Positions 6,169 to 15,648 are shown, counted from the stretch's first letter. The stretch is 17,492 nt of DNA from an uncultured Verrucomicrobia subdivision 3 bacterium (GCA_903861445.1 CAIOUK010000297.1:1-17492), one strand, 5' to 3'. Numbers and translations: made by a program. Notes: generated by a model not told the origin, from the sequence alone.

Positions 6169-9100
6169 TGCGTCTTTCCTTCCGCCATCGCGCGGAAATA
6201 CTCGCCGGCCTGCTCCTCGTAGCCTTTCGGAATGCCGTCCTGCACGCCCACGCGGATTTCCTCGCGCATCCACGGCGGCAATTTGTTCTGCTCGCGCCGC
6301 ACGGCAACTTGCTGCGCCACGGATTTCTTCGCCGCATTCAGCGTCGTCACCGCCTGGCTGAACGCGCGGCGCACACCCAGGCCGTCGTTTTTGCGCGTTG
6401 CAGCTTCCATTTGCTGCATCGCGTTCACCGACGTTTCCAGTTCGCCGCTGGAGACGTGATATTTCCGCAGTTGCAACGCCAGCGCTTCCGCCTGCTGGCG
6501 GATTTTCGCCTGCTGCTCCGCCAGCCGGGGCATTTTCTGATTCGAGCCGGGCGCGGTCGGTCCGCGCAAACCTTCGCCCGCGAAGCCGCTTAATTTTCCG
6601 CCGCCCGTCGCGCCGCCGTGATCACTCTTGTCTGAATCTTTCACGCTGCCTTGCTCAAACGGCTCCGGATCGAGCCGCGTCGGCGTCTCGCGTCCACCCT
6701 TGCCTTCCGCCGTGTCAGAAACCATCTGCCCGTGACTGCGACCGGAACGGCCTTCACCGGAACGCCCGCCGACTTCGTTCTGGTTCGGCAGCAGATTGCC
6801 CGTCACGCCCTTCGCGCTCATGTCGGAAATCGGTCCATCGCCGGCACCCCAGCCCGCGCCTTTGTCGGCCGAGTCCATCCACGAGCTGGTCACGTCCTCC
6901 ACGTCCGGCTTCATCTCGTCCTCTTTGTCGAGCAACTCGCCGACGATGTCCTCCAGTTCCTTCGGCAGCTCCGCCAGCGCGATGTCCGCCGGCGCGGGCG
7001 GTTCTTCCATGCTCCATTTGGTATCGTCCGGCTTGGTCGCCAGCCAGCGCTCCAGATTGTTTTCGAGCTTCTTCGCGTTTTCCAAACCCGACTGTGCTGC
7101 CGGCACGGCCATCTCCGTGCTTTTTTGCGCCAGCGCGTTCGTCGCCGCTTTCACTTCCTGATAAACAGAATTCAACTCCTGCGCCAGCGACGAGTCGGCA
7201 AAATCCTGCGATGGCAACTTGCTGAAATCCGTCAACTTCTCCTCGAAATACTTCGCCCACTTCTCCTCCTCACGCGCCATCTCGCCGAGGATGTCCTTCT
7301 GCTCCTGCGTCAAATCCTCCGGCCCCTTGTCCGCGAGCGGCTTGCTCTTTTCCAAAAGCCGCTCCTGCTCTGCCTCAAATTTTTTCACGTCGTCGAGTAA
7401 CTGCTTGGCCTGATCCGCCATCGTCGGCGGCTGCTTCACGTCCTTGCCGTTGGCGGCGTCCTTCAATTTGTCCGCCCGCGCGTCCGCCACCTGGCCCAGC
7501 AGACTCAACAGCCGCGCCAAAATTCTTTGTTGCCGCAATTCAATGTCCTTCACGCGCGCCGGCAAATCCGCTTTCGCCATCGTTCCCAGCGCGCGCAAAT
7601 CCGTTTGCACACCGGCCATGTCTTTGTAGACCAGCGGCGACAGCGCAGCGGAAAATATTTTTCCATCCGGCTGCTGATCAAACAGCACCACCGCCTGCCG
7701 TCCATGAATAATCGCGTCGTTTTCCTCCGCGCCAATCGCCATCGCTTGATTCGCGACGCCGCGCTTGGCGATGACTTCGTCGAGATACGTTTTGAGATTG
7801 GACGTGAGCCGCGTGGATTTTTCCTGGTTCGCCACGGCGCGCTTGAGTTCCGCGAACGCCGGCGCCAGCGGATCGCCGTCGGGCAGCGCGATGTCGTCTG
7901 CCGATTTCACGCGCAGCACGATGGGCCGCGAGCGCGACGGTTTGCCGCCGGGCCGGAAATCGTTCGCCAGCGCTTCGAGATAATACGTCGCGCCCGACTC
8001 AAATACGCGCGGATCAATCGTCAGCGCCAGCGTTTCGCGCACCGGGCCGGGATTGCCGGGCGGACCGAGGTAAGTCCACTTTTTCACGACCGTGCCGGCG
8101 TCTTCTTTTTCCGCCGGCCGGGCGACCACAAAAATATCCGCCAGCCCGAAATCGTCGCGCGCCGCCACGTCGAGCGACAGCGTCTGGCCGAATTGCACGA
8201 TGCGGTTGCGGTCTGTCGTGACAAAATCCACTTCCGGCGGATTGTCCGGCAAAAGCTGCACGTCTCCGCGCGCCAGCGTCACCGCGTCCGCGCTGCCGCC
8301 GGTGTGCGCGGAAATTTCATACGCGCCGGCGTTCGTGACGGTTGTCGTCGCCGTCCAAACTTCGCCGCTGTTTTTGAATTCACCTGTTTTTCCAGATTGG
8401 TTCCACGTCGCCGAACCAATCGCTGGCTGCACGCGGAAGGAAATTTCTAGTTCCGACCCCGCCAGCGCGCTGACCGGCGCGGGCGGTCCGGAAATCGTCT
8501 GCGCCTTGCGTCCGATGTAAGCCGGCGGCGTGATGCGAAACAGTGCGTCCTTCAAATGCGGCAGCGGCTGCACTTTCACCTGGATGCTGCGCGTGTAGCT
8601 GTCGCCGGCAAAAACGCGAAATGCAAACGGCGTCTGGATGTTGGCGAACGTGTGGACAAATTTCTTCTCGCTCGCCGTCAGCGGAATATTTTCACCGGCG
8701 CTTTGCAGCGGCTGCACAAACTCCGCGCGTTCCCGCCAGACCAGCACTGGCGTTTTTGCAAGTGGCTGGTTGTCGGGCAACCCGACTTCCAATACCACGT
8801 TGAGGCTGCCGCCTTCCGGCACGACGACGTCGCTGGCTGGCGTTAGTTTCAGCAAGCAATTTCCCGGCGGTGGCGTGTCACCGAGCGGCAAAGCATAGCG
8901 CCCGAACGACGCGTGAAATTGCCGGGGGAAAAACACCACAAAGCCGGCCCACAAAACCAACACCATGGCCGCCGCGCCGCCCCAAACCCGCAACGTCCGC
9001 CAGTCCCAAAGCTCGCCAAAGCGCACGCGGTCGGCAAATTCGCCCGACATCGCGATGGTCTTGCCGGCGAAGGTCATTTCCTCCGCGCGCAGTTTCTGGC

Positions 9101-9431
9101 GCTGGAATTGCACGGCGTTGATGAGCAGGTTTTCTCCGATGCCGTAGCGCTGTTCGAGCATTACCGCCGTGCGTTCCGCCGTCTGCTTGCGCCACGCGGG
9201 CCGGAGAACTTTTTTGAAAAGATGAAACGCGCTGAACACCGCGCCGCCGAGCGCGAGCGGCAGCCGCAAACCGGCCGGCAGGTTCAAAACATTGTCAAGC
9301 ACCAGCAACGCGAGCCACAGGCCGAGGCAGACCGCGAACCACCAGCACAGGCCCGCGAGCAGCGCCGACCACTTGAGCCGCGCGCCCGCCGCACCGACCA
9401 TCGCCTCCAGATTGTTACGGGTGGGATTCAT
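6165..9431 (-). CDS. Large DUF4175-like membrane protein of the MoxR/VWA operon
   Basis: This 1088-aa protein has three predicted membrane helices near the N-terminus (about 24-46, 57-73 and 148-168). A large extracytoplasmic part follows: beta-rich, Ig-like segments to about residue 510, then charged helical, probably coiled-coil stretches (for example MADQAKQLLDDVKKFEAEQE and the EEKWAKYFEEKL region). Next comes a Gly/Ser-rich segment containing GGRSGEGRSGRSHGQ and GKGGRETPTRLDPEPFEQG, then a final helical region. This matches my recollection of the DUF4175-like proteins found beside moxR and VWA genes in planctomycetes and verrucomicrobia, which have no established function. It overlaps the genes on both sides by ATGA, so translation is probably coupled. 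The ATG at 9431 is supported by that overlap. It may be a structural or scaffold protein spanning the envelope. The family name is moderately sure and the function is unknown. Confidence 0.8.
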   Translation of the reverse strand: MNPTRNNLEAMVGAAGARLKWSALLAGLCWWFAVCLGLWLALLVLDNVLNLPAGLRLPLALGGAVFSAFHLFKKVLRPAWRKQTAERTAVMLEQRYGIGENLLINAVQFQRQKLRAEEMTFAGKTIAMSGEFADRVRFGELWDWRTLRVWGGAAAMVLVLWAGFVVFFPRQFHASFGRYALPLGDTPPPGNCLLKLTPASDVVVPEGGSLNVVLEVGLPDNQPLAKTPVLVWRERAEFVQPLQSAGENIPLTASEKKFVHTFANIQTPFAFRVFAGDSYTRSIQVKVQPLPHLKDALFRITPPAYIGRKAQTISGPPAPVSALAGSELEISFRVQPAIGSATWNQSGKTGEFKNSGEVWTATTTVTNAGAYEISAHTGGSADAVTLARGDVQLLPDNPPEVDFVTTDRNRIVQFGQTLSLDVAARDDFGLADIFVVARPAEKEDAGTVVKKWTYLGPPGNPGPVRETLALTIDPRVFESGATYYLEALANDFRPGGKPSRSRPIVLRVKSADDIALPDGDPLAPAFAELKRAVANQEKSTRLTSNLKTYLDEVIAKRGVANQAMAIGAEENDAIIHGRQAVVLFDQQPDGKIFSAALSPLVYKDMAGVQTDLRALGTMAKADLPARVKDIELRQQRILARLLSLLGQVADARADKLKDAANGKDVKQPPTMADQAKQLLDDVKKFEAEQERLLEKSKPLADKGPEDLTQEQKDILGEMAREEEKWAKYFEEKLTDFSKLPSQDFADSSLAQELNSVYQEVKAATNALAQKSTEMAVPAAQSGLENAKKLENNLERWLATKPDDTKWSMEEPPAPADIALAELPKELEDIVGELLDKEDEMKPDVEDVTSSWMDSADKGAGWGAGDGPISDMSAKGVTGNLLPNQNEVGGRSGEGRSGRSHGQMVSDTAEGKGGRETPTRLDPEPFEQGSVKDSDKSDHGGATGGGKLSGFAGEGLRGPTAPGSNQKMPRLAEQQAKIRQQAEALALQLRKYHVSSGELETSVNAMQQMEAATRKNDGLGVRRAFSQAVTTLNAAKKSVAQQVAVRREQNKLPPWMREEIRVGVQDGIPKGYEEQAGEYFRAMAEGKTQ

Positions 9432-10471
9432 TGGCTGTCATTCGACCAGACGCCGCCGTCCGGATGAAGGTTCCATAGTTTCTCCGACAACTCCACCGCC
9501 GGCGGCGGCTGATTTTTCCCAACCGTGCCGCGAAAGAAATAATCCCGCCCCGCCAGCATCACGCGGCCGTCGTCATCCTGCTTCCACCGGTAAATCTCCA
9601 GCCGCCAGGTCTGGTCGCTGGTGCCATGCGTCTGCCCCTTGCGCATCGCCAGCACCAGCGAATAAATCTCCGCATTCGCCGCGTCTTGAATCGCGCCCAA
9701 AACTTGGCGGCTGTCGAAAAAATCCTCCGCGTTCGTCAACGCGCTTTGAACCAGCGAAACCAATTTTTGATCCGGCGATGACGGCCAGCCGACGGTCATT
9801 TTTGTTCCGCTCTTCGCCGCGAGGAAAAACTTTTCGCCGAGCGCCGACGGCATTTCAAACTCACCGTTCGCGCCGTGCGCCTTTGCCTCCAGCCGCACCA
9901 GCGCGCCGCGCGTGATGCCGACAACCTGCGCCTTCGCGGGCAAGCCGGACAGTTTCAGGCGAATGGTCGCCTCCGTTTTCGCCGCAGCATCTCCGAACGA
10001 AATGACTTTCGGATAAAGCACCGATTCAAATTTTTCACCTTCCTTGCCGCGCTGTTTCGCGAGCAAAATTACTTTCCGCACGTTGTCGCCGTCCGCGACG
10101 TAAAGCACGGTCGTGTAAAGATGACCGCTGATTTTTTCGCCGTCGCCGAGCGTCACCGTCGTCGCGAGATACAGCACCGGATACGGGTCGCCGAAAAATT
10201 CCTTCGCGGTCTGCCCGGCCTCCTTGAACCGCCACGCGCGCTCCATCTCCGAGCGCTCCGGCGCGAACCGCATCTCCACCACCCGCTCCAGCGCGAGCAC
10301 GCGGACTTCCTTGCCGGCTTGAATTTTTAACTGACTGCCCGGCGTGAGCGAAATGACGCCGGACAAAACATTGCTGTCGGAAAATTCCACCTTGCCCGGC
10401 CGCTCCTGCGCCGAAACCGCGAAGCCGAGCAGCAGCAAGGCGAAAATAATTTTAAGGCTCAAAATTTTCAT
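9428..10471 (-). CDS. Secreted protein of unknown family
   Basis: This 347-aa protein begins with a clear Sec signal peptide (MKILSLKIIFALLLLGFAVSAQ, with cleavage probably at VSA-Q). The mature part starts with a short beta-rich segment (VEFSDSNVLSGVISLTPGS) of the kind often seen in planctomycete and verrucomicrobial exported proteins. A mixed domain follows, in which LYLATTVTLGDGEKISGHL suggests further beta strands. No catalytic motif, lipobox or C-terminal anchor is visible, so it should be periplasmic or secreted. The ATG at 10471 is chosen over the one 12 codons upstream because it places the signal peptide at the very N-terminus and leaves only 2 nt after the preceding stop. Its own stop overlaps the start of the 1088-aa gene (ATGA). 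Position in the operon suggests a partner of the VWA membrane proteins. I do not recognise a family. Confidence 0.82.
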   Translation of the reverse strand: MKILSLKIIFALLLLGFAVSAQERPGKVEFSDSNVLSGVISLTPGSQLKIQAGKEVRVLALERVVEMRFAPERSEMERAWRFKEAGQTAKEFFGDPYPVLYLATTVTLGDGEKISGHLYTTVLYVADGDNVRKVILLAKQRGKEGEKFESVLYPKVISFGDAAAKTEATIRLKLSGLPAKAQVVGITRGALVRLEAKAHGANGEFEMPSALGEKFFLAAKSGTKMTVGWPSSPDQKLVSLVQSALTNAEDFFDSRQVLGAIQDAANAEIYSLVLAMRKGQTHGTSDQTWRLEIYRWKQDDDGRVMLAGRDYFFRGTVGKNQPPPAVELSEKLWNLHPDGGVWSNDSQ

Positions 10472-10473
10472 GA

Positions 10474-12696
10474 CTAAAACAAACCCAGCCTCCGGCGCAA
10501 AATCCATTCAAACACCAGCACGCCGAGGAACACCACCAAAAACCACGGCCCGGCCTCGGCCAGCGATGATTCCTCCACCGTCACCTTGCGCGAACTTTTC
10601 CCGGCGAACTGTTCCGGCAACTTTCCCGCGTCGCGCTCACGGAAATAAACGCCGTTGCCGGTTTCGGCAATTTTTTTCAAAAACAATTCGTCCGTTTCCA
10701 GCCGCGAACCTTCCGGCAGCAGCGGCGCGACCGGGAAATTTTTCTCGTAAGTTTCCAGCACCCGCGCGCCTTGATACGCCACGAGCCGGAAATTGTAATC
10801 GCCGCGTTCGCGCAGGCGGAATTTCACCACGAACGTCTGCGACTGGCCGGCCACCGGCTCGACCGTCACCGGCGCAGCTTGATTTTTTGCCGCGAGCGTG
10901 GCGTTGAATTGCAGCGCTGCCGCGTCCGGGCCGAGCGCGCGGATTTCGCCGGCGGCTAGGTCGCCGGGCCGGTAAAAATCCTTGTCCCAGCGCACGGCGA
11001 GATTTTGTCCACCCTCGGTTTTGCCGGTGAGAATGCGCACCGCCTGCCGCCAGAAAAGTCCGTAAGCCGGGCGCACCGGCTCCGGCTGCATCGCCCATTT
11101 CCAAAGCGTGCTGCTCGCGATGGCCATGACCTTGCCCTTGCCGAACGGCTGCGTCGCCACGACCGCCAGCTCGCGTTCGCCGGCGCGCGTGCCGAGCAGC
11201 GCCTGCGCACCGGGCTTCAGTTCGTCCACGAGATTCACCGCGTCGAGCGCCACGCTGCTGCGCGCGACAATGTCCTCGACGCCGGCGAGAATCGGATTGC
11301 CCGTGCCCATCGGCGGCACGCGCACGGGAAAAATTCCGTGCGCCTGCTCCGGCTCACGGTCGGAAATCCGCCACGGAAACAGCGCCGCCAGCGGCGTGCC
11401 CGCGTAACCGCCGCGGCCAAACGATGCGTCGCCGCCGAGAAAAATCACCGTGCCGCCGTTCTCGCAGAATTGCACCAGCGACTGCATCTGTTGCGCCGAA
11501 AAATCCGCCGCCGGAAACGAGCCGAGCACAATCGCGTCGTAGGGTTCGAGGCCTTTTTTCGCGGCGGGAAATCCGTCGGCCAGCGCCTCGTCGCCGGGCT
11601 GCCGGTCGCCTTGCAGCATGTAGCGGCTGGCGGTCGTGCGAAACAGTGCGGTGAACGCGATGCCCGGATCGTGCGCAAGTTCGTTGCGCAATACTTTGAA
11701 TTCCTGGCCGAGTTCTTCGGCAAAAAACAAAACGTGCAATGATTTTTTCTGGACGTTCACGGTGACGATGCGCGAGTTGTTCAACGACGAAAGTTCACCG
11801 GCAACGGGCTCGACGCTGACACGGTAGCGCTGGATACCGACGACGCTGCATTTAACCGGCAAATGAACGAGCCGATGAAGATTGGATAAATCCACGGTCT
11901 GCCCGTTGAGTTTTTCCCAGGTGTTTGTGCCAGTCGCGTGTTCCAGCACAACGTGGACCTGCGCAAGCCGCGACGCGAAATCGCCGCCGTGCCCAGCGCG
12001 TGCCTGCAAATCGGCGCTGATTTCAAAATCCACGTCCTTCTCCGCCGTCGCCGGACAATCCGCGCCGACCATCGCGACATCGTTCCACGCCGCCGGATCG
12101 GTTCCGAGGCCGACGACATAAAGCGGCAGCTTCGGCAGTGCCGGATTTTCCAGCACCTCGTCGCCGCCGTCGGTGAGCAGCGCGACGCCGAGATACGACG
12201 CCAGATCATTCCGCTCGGACAACGCCAGCAGACAACCGCCGAGATCCGTGCCGCGTCCCACCGATGCGGATTTTTCGCCGGGCGGATGAATCGTCGTGTC
12301 GAATTCCAATTCGTCCACGCTCACGTCGCGCGGCAACGCGCTTTTCCACGACGCGACAATGTTCCGGGCACGAGCGACGCGCGGCTGGCGATAATCGTCC
12401 GCCACGTCCATCGAAGCAGACGAATCCACGAGCACGAGCAATTTGCCTTTGGCTGCTTCGTTTTTTTGCACGGCGGAAACCGGATCGAACAGCACGAACA
12501 GCAGCGCCAGCAACGTCAGAATTTTCGGCAGCAACAGCCAGCGCGCGCGGTTTGGCGTAACCCGGCGCAGCATCCGCTGATGCAGAAAATAGAGCCACGC
12601 CGCCGCCGCGAAAATGATGACGCCGCACCAGACGCCGCTGAAGCGCGGATGCCACTGGATCATCGCCAGGAAAAAATGGTTAGCGCACGGTAACAT
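10474..12696 (-). CDS. VWA membrane protein with degenerate GATase1-like domain (BatB-like role)
   Basis: This 740-aa protein has two N-terminal membrane helices (about 19-38 and 53-70) and one at the very C-terminus (about 717-735), so the bulk should lie on one side of the membrane. A von Willebrand factor A domain follows: the MIDAS motif DSSAS is at 91-95, with T150 (GRGTD) and D176 (LLTDGGD) as likely further metal ligands, so metal binding looks intact. After an Ig-like part, residues 385-445 resemble a class I glutamine amidotransferase fold (YDAIVLGSF, LVQFCENGGTVIFLGG), but no nucleophile-elbow cysteine is present, so it should be non-catalytic. The ATG at 12696 is preferred because GAGGAG lies 4 nt upstream; this start overlaps the upstream gene by 17 nt. 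Alternatives are the TTG at 12708 and the ATG at 12663. It is probably a substrate or partner of the MoxR ATPase encoded in the same operon. Confidence 0.85.
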   Translation of the reverse strand: MLPCANHFFLAMIQWHPRFSGVWCGVIIFAAAAWLYFLHQRMLRRVTPNRARWLLLPKILTLLALLFVLFDPVSAVQKNEAAKGKLLVLVDSSASMDVADDYRQPRVARARNIVASWKSALPRDVSVDELEFDTTIHPPGEKSASVGRGTDLGGCLLALSERNDLASYLGVALLTDGGDEVLENPALPKLPLYVVGLGTDPAAWNDVAMVGADCPATAEKDVDFEISADLQARAGHGGDFASRLAQVHVVLEHATGTNTWEKLNGQTVDLSNLHRLVHLPVKCSVVGIQRYRVSVEPVAGELSSLNNSRIVTVNVQKKSLHVLFFAEELGQEFKVLRNELAHDPGIAFTALFRTTASRYMLQGDRQPGDEALADGFPAAKKGLEPYDAIVLGSFPAADFSAQQMQSLVQFCENGGTVIFLGGDASFGRGGYAGTPLAALFPWRISDREPEQAHGIFPVRVPPMGTGNPILAGVEDIVARSSVALDAVNLVDELKPGAQALLGTRAGERELAVVATQPFGKGKVMAIASSTLWKWAMQPEPVRPAYGLFWRQAVRILTGKTEGGQNLAVRWDKDFYRPGDLAAGEIRALGPDAAALQFNATLAAKNQAAPVTVEPVAGQSQTFVVKFRLRERGDYNFRLVAYQGARVLETYEKNFPVAPLLPEGSRLETDELFLKKIAETGNGVYFRERDAGKLPEQFAGKSSRKVTVEESSLAEAGPWFLVVFLGVLVFEWILRRRLGLF

Positions 12697-14767
12697 TTTT
12701 CTCCTCAAAAACAGGTTTCGGTTTTGCCGCCGGCTTCGCCTTGAGCGGCGGCGGGTTGGCGAGCCAGCCTTCCGCCGCCAGCGCGGCCAGCGCGAGCAGC
12801 AGCAGCCACGGACTTAAATCGAGCGATTTTTCCAGCCGGCGAAATTCGGACACCAGCGATTCGCCGCCGCTGAAATCTTTCACCACATACGCCAGCGAGC
12901 CAAGTGCCGGCAGCGTGTCGCTGGAAATAAAATTTTGTTTGCCTTCCTTTTCAGACGAGCGAACGGCGATGTAGCTGGTTTCTTTTTCGCTGCGCGCCGC
13001 ATAAACGCCGGAGCGCGGCAGCGTGGCGAGCTGTGCCGGCGTGCCTTTCCAATCAAGCGGGCTGCCGCCGAGCGACTGGACTTGCAACGCGTCGTTGATC
13101 GGCAACGCGAGCCGCAGCGGTTCACCGGCGACCAGCGAAATGATGTTTGTCTCCGCACCGGTTTGCGCGAGCGCGAGATTTTGCGCCAGCGCGATGAAGC
13201 CGGGTTTCAGCGTCAGCGTGCTCCACGCGGAGTCGAACGCGAAGCCGCTGGTGAACAAACGGCCTTTGCCAACTTTTTGTTCCGCGAGCAGCGCGCGACC
13301 GTCTTCCAAGCCGAGCACCGGCGTGTCGTTCGGCGACGAGCACAGCGGCAGGAAGCGGAACACTTTCACATTGCGCAGCGCGAGGTCGCCTTTCTCGTCG
13401 CGCAAATCGCTGAAAATGGAATTTGCCTTGTCGAGCGCGACGAGGGCTAGGCCGTTGGACGCGGTTTGAAAATTGCCGGGCGCGGCGGCGAGCCATTCCG
13501 GCGGCGGATTGAAACCGCCGGCTGCCGTTGTGGCCGGCACAATCAGCGCGCCGCCGCCGGCCTCGAGAAATTTTTTCAGCGCGGCCCAGCGCGTTGGCGA
13601 ATCGGTCACGAACGAATCCCACGTCAGCACCAGAAAGCCGCCGGAAAAATCCGGCGCGTCCACGAACGACGGAACCAAGCCGGACAATTTGCCGTCACCG
13701 GTCGGCGAAACGGCCAGCGGCAACTGGCCGAAGCCGGCAGCCTTGCCCGCGAAGACGACGCTCTTTTTTTCCTGGCAGTTGAAGGCGATGAAGGCGTGAT
13801 TATCGGCGTCGAAATCGTCGCCTTCGATTTGCAAGCTGACCCAGCGCAGGCCGGAAGTTTGCGATTCAAGCGTGACGCGCGCGGTTTTGTCGGACTTCGC
13901 CGGCACGATGATTTCGTCGCTGCCGCGCGTGCCGGCATCGGTGAGCCAATTCAGACGGACACGACTTTCGGTCGTCAGCGCGTTGGCGAGCTGGACTTCC
14001 AGCGGCAACTTGCGACCGGACAAAATGACTTTTGTCGGCAGCCGCACGCCGGTGATGGCGACATTGGATTTCGGGAGGTTCGGCGACGGCAGGCGATGAA
14101 CGACGAGGCTCGTGCCGGCGCGCGGCGCGCGGAGATTCACCGGCGGCTGGCTCCATTTTTCTTCCTGCAAATCCGAGAGGACATGGATTTCAAAATGCGT
14201 GGCGTCGCTTTTTTCAAAAAGCGCGTTGGCGTGTTCGATGGCATTGGCGATGCTACCGCTAGCCTCGGTTTCGCTGATGCGATCCAGCGCGTTGCGCAAG
14301 GCGGATTTGTCGAAAGTCAGGCCGGCGGGCAGCGGCACGACCGGATCGTCCACGAGCAAAATAATTCCCGCGCTGTCCTTGTCGCGCAGTAGTGCCACAA
14401 GGCCGCGCGCGGCGTCCACGGCTTCCTTGAGTTTGGTGCGGCTGTCCGCGCCGGTGCCGCTCATCGAGCCGGAATTATCAATCACCAGCGCGACGGCGAC
14501 GGAACCTTCCTTGCCGATGCCAAACCAAACCGGTTTCGCAAGCGCGAGCAGCAGAAATAAAATGAGCAGCGTGCGCAGCAACAAAATCAGCCATTCGCGC
14601 AGGCGGCGGCGGGCGTTGAGCTTCGGGTCAATGCGGTCGAAAAACATCAGCGTCGAGAACACGCGCGGTGATTTTTTTAGCCGGAAGAAAAGATGAAACA
14701 CCACCGGCAGCGCCGCGAGCGGCAGCAGCGACAGGAAAAACGGGTTGAGCGCGGTGAGGCCGGTCAT
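12680..14767 (-). CDS. BatA-like VWA membrane protein
   Basis: This 695-aa protein begins with the double-membrane-helix domain typical of BatA-type proteins. Helix 1 is at about 8-28 and helix 2 at about 60-78, with the conserved VFHLFFRLKK and FSTLMFFDRIDPK segments between them. A VWA domain starts near residue 90, with an intact MIDAS motif DNSGS at 97-101. Residues 330-440 contain a GATase1-like segment (WAALKKFLEAGGGALIVPA, 394-412). A third helix (about 651-668) lies near the C-terminus, followed by a Lys/Pro-rich tail. BatA proteins were first described in the Bacteroides aerotolerance (bat) operon and are thought to work with MoxR ATPases at the cell envelope. The ATG at 14767 overlaps the DUF58 stop (ATGA). 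The domain call is strong, and the process it serves here is unknown. Confidence 0.88.
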   Translation of the reverse strand: MTGLTALNPFFLSLLPLAALPVVFHLFFRLKKSPRVFSTLMFFDRIDPKLNARRRLREWLILLLRTLLILFLLLALAKPVWFGIGKEGSVAVALVIDNSGSMSGTGADSRTKLKEAVDAARGLVALLRDKDSAGIILLVDDPVVPLPAGLTFDKSALRNALDRISETEASGSIANAIEHANALFEKSDATHFEIHVLSDLQEEKWSQPPVNLRAPRAGTSLVVHRLPSPNLPKSNVAITGVRLPTKVILSGRKLPLEVQLANALTTESRVRLNWLTDAGTRGSDEIIVPAKSDKTARVTLESQTSGLRWVSLQIEGDDFDADNHAFIAFNCQEKKSVVFAGKAAGFGQLPLAVSPTGDGKLSGLVPSFVDAPDFSGGFLVLTWDSFVTDSPTRWAALKKFLEAGGGALIVPATTAAGGFNPPPEWLAAAPGNFQTASNGLALVALDKANSIFSDLRDEKGDLALRNVKVFRFLPLCSSPNDTPVLGLEDGRALLAEQKVGKGRLFTSGFAFDSAWSTLTLKPGFIALAQNLALAQTGAETNIISLVAGEPLRLALPINDALQVQSLGGSPLDWKGTPAQLATLPRSGVYAARSEKETSYIAVRSSEKEGKQNFISSDTLPALGSLAYVVKDFSGGESLVSEFRRLEKSLDLSPWLLLLALAALAAEGWLANPPPLKAKPAAKPKPVFEEKNVTVR
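12701..12706 (-). promoter_or_regulatory. Shine-Dalgarno GAGGAG deciding the start of the second VWA gene
   Basis: On the minus strand GAGGAG sits 4 nt before the ATG at 12696. It stands out because nearly all other starts in this window have no Shine-Dalgarno. It lies inside the last codons of the BatA-like gene, where it encodes Glu-Glu, so it could be coincidental. Confidence 0.5.
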
Positions 14768-15648
14768 GGCTGGCCGAATTTGGCGTGCAGCGCCTCCTCG
14801 ACCGGCGTGCGCGTGTCAATGAGTTGATAATCCGCGAGGCTGCCGAGACAGCCGCGCCGGAGTTCGTCGAGAAATTTTTGCACCTCCGACGCGTAGGCGT
14901 CGCGGATTTCGTCGGCCTGAACGGGCAGCCGCGCGCCGGTTTCGAGTTCGCGCAGCTCGGTGAAGCCGCTGAAATTCAAACTGATTTCCGCCGCGTCGAG
15001 CGTGTGCAGCACGAGGACTTCGTGCTTGTTGTGCTGCAAATGGCGGATGCCGCGAATCGTGTCCGCCGGATTTTGCAGCAAATCGGAAATCAAAATGACG
15101 AGACTGCGCCGCTGGATTTGTTCGGCGAGCGTGTGCAGCGCCTGGTCAATTTTGCTGTGGCCGGACGGCTTGATTTCCTCCAGCGCGAGCAGCATCGGCC
15201 GCAGACCGCCGAGCGAACCGACCGGCGGAAACTGTTTTTGCACCGCGTCGTTGAACAGCGTCAAGCCGGCGGCGTCGGATTGATTGACGAGCGCAAACAT
15301 CAACCCGGCGGCGAGGTGGCAGGCGTAATCTATTTTGGAAAGTTTGCCGGCGTCGCGGAACGCCATGCTCTCGGAAGTATCGAGCAAAATGTAGGCGCGG
15401 ACATTCGTCTCCTCCTGATAGCGGCGGATGACGTGGCGGTCGGTGCGCGCATAGACCGCCCAGTCAATGCGGTTCGGCGGATCGCCGCGCGTGTATTCAC
15501 GGTAGTCGGCAAACTCGACGGACGCGCCGTGATGCGGCGATCGGTGCAGGCCCTGCAATCCACCTTCGACCGGTCGCCGCACGCTCACGCCCAACCCGCG
15601 CAGCCGGTCGGCGAGTTCGGGCGGGAGAAATTTGTAGGCGGCGGTCAT
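14764..15648 (-). CDS. DUF58 protein with VWA-like MIDAS motif
   Basis: This 294-aa protein has the DUF58 signature at 46-70 (EFADYREYTRGDPPNRIDW, then AVYARTD). It is followed by a VWA-like fold with an intact MIDAS motif DTSES (90-94), and by SLVILISDLLQ (182-192), where D189 is a probable further metal ligand. No signal peptide or membrane helix is seen, so it should be cytoplasmic. DUF58 proteins almost always accompany MoxR ATPases and are thought to be their adaptors or substrates. The gene lies 27 nt after the FHA-MoxR gene and overlaps the BatA-like gene by ATGA. The ATG at 15648 directly follows an AT-rich hairpin that covers the moxR stop codon, and no Shine-Dalgarno is present. The length is usual for the short, membrane-free form of the family. 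The biochemical function is not established. Confidence 0.92.
   Translation of the reverse strand: MTAAYKFLPPELADRLRGLGVSVRRPVEGGLQGLHRSPHHGASVEFADYREYTRGDPPNRIDWAVYARTDRHVIRRYQEETNVRAYILLDTSESMAFRDAGKLSKIDYACHLAAGLMFALVNQSDAAGLTLFNDAVQKQFPPVGSLGGLRPMLLALEEIKPSGHSKIDQALHTLAEQIQRRSLVILISDLLQNPADTIRGIRHLQHNKHEVLVLHTLDAAEISLNFSGFTELRELETGARLPVQADEIRDAYASEVQKFLDELRRGCLGSLADYQLIDTRTPVEEALHAKFGQP

Noticed and set aside
7527..8450. 307-codon + strand frame opposite the 1088-aa gene
   Set aside because: The translation is rich in Arg, His and Phe and shows no domain. The minus-strand gene is continuous and coupled to both neighbours.
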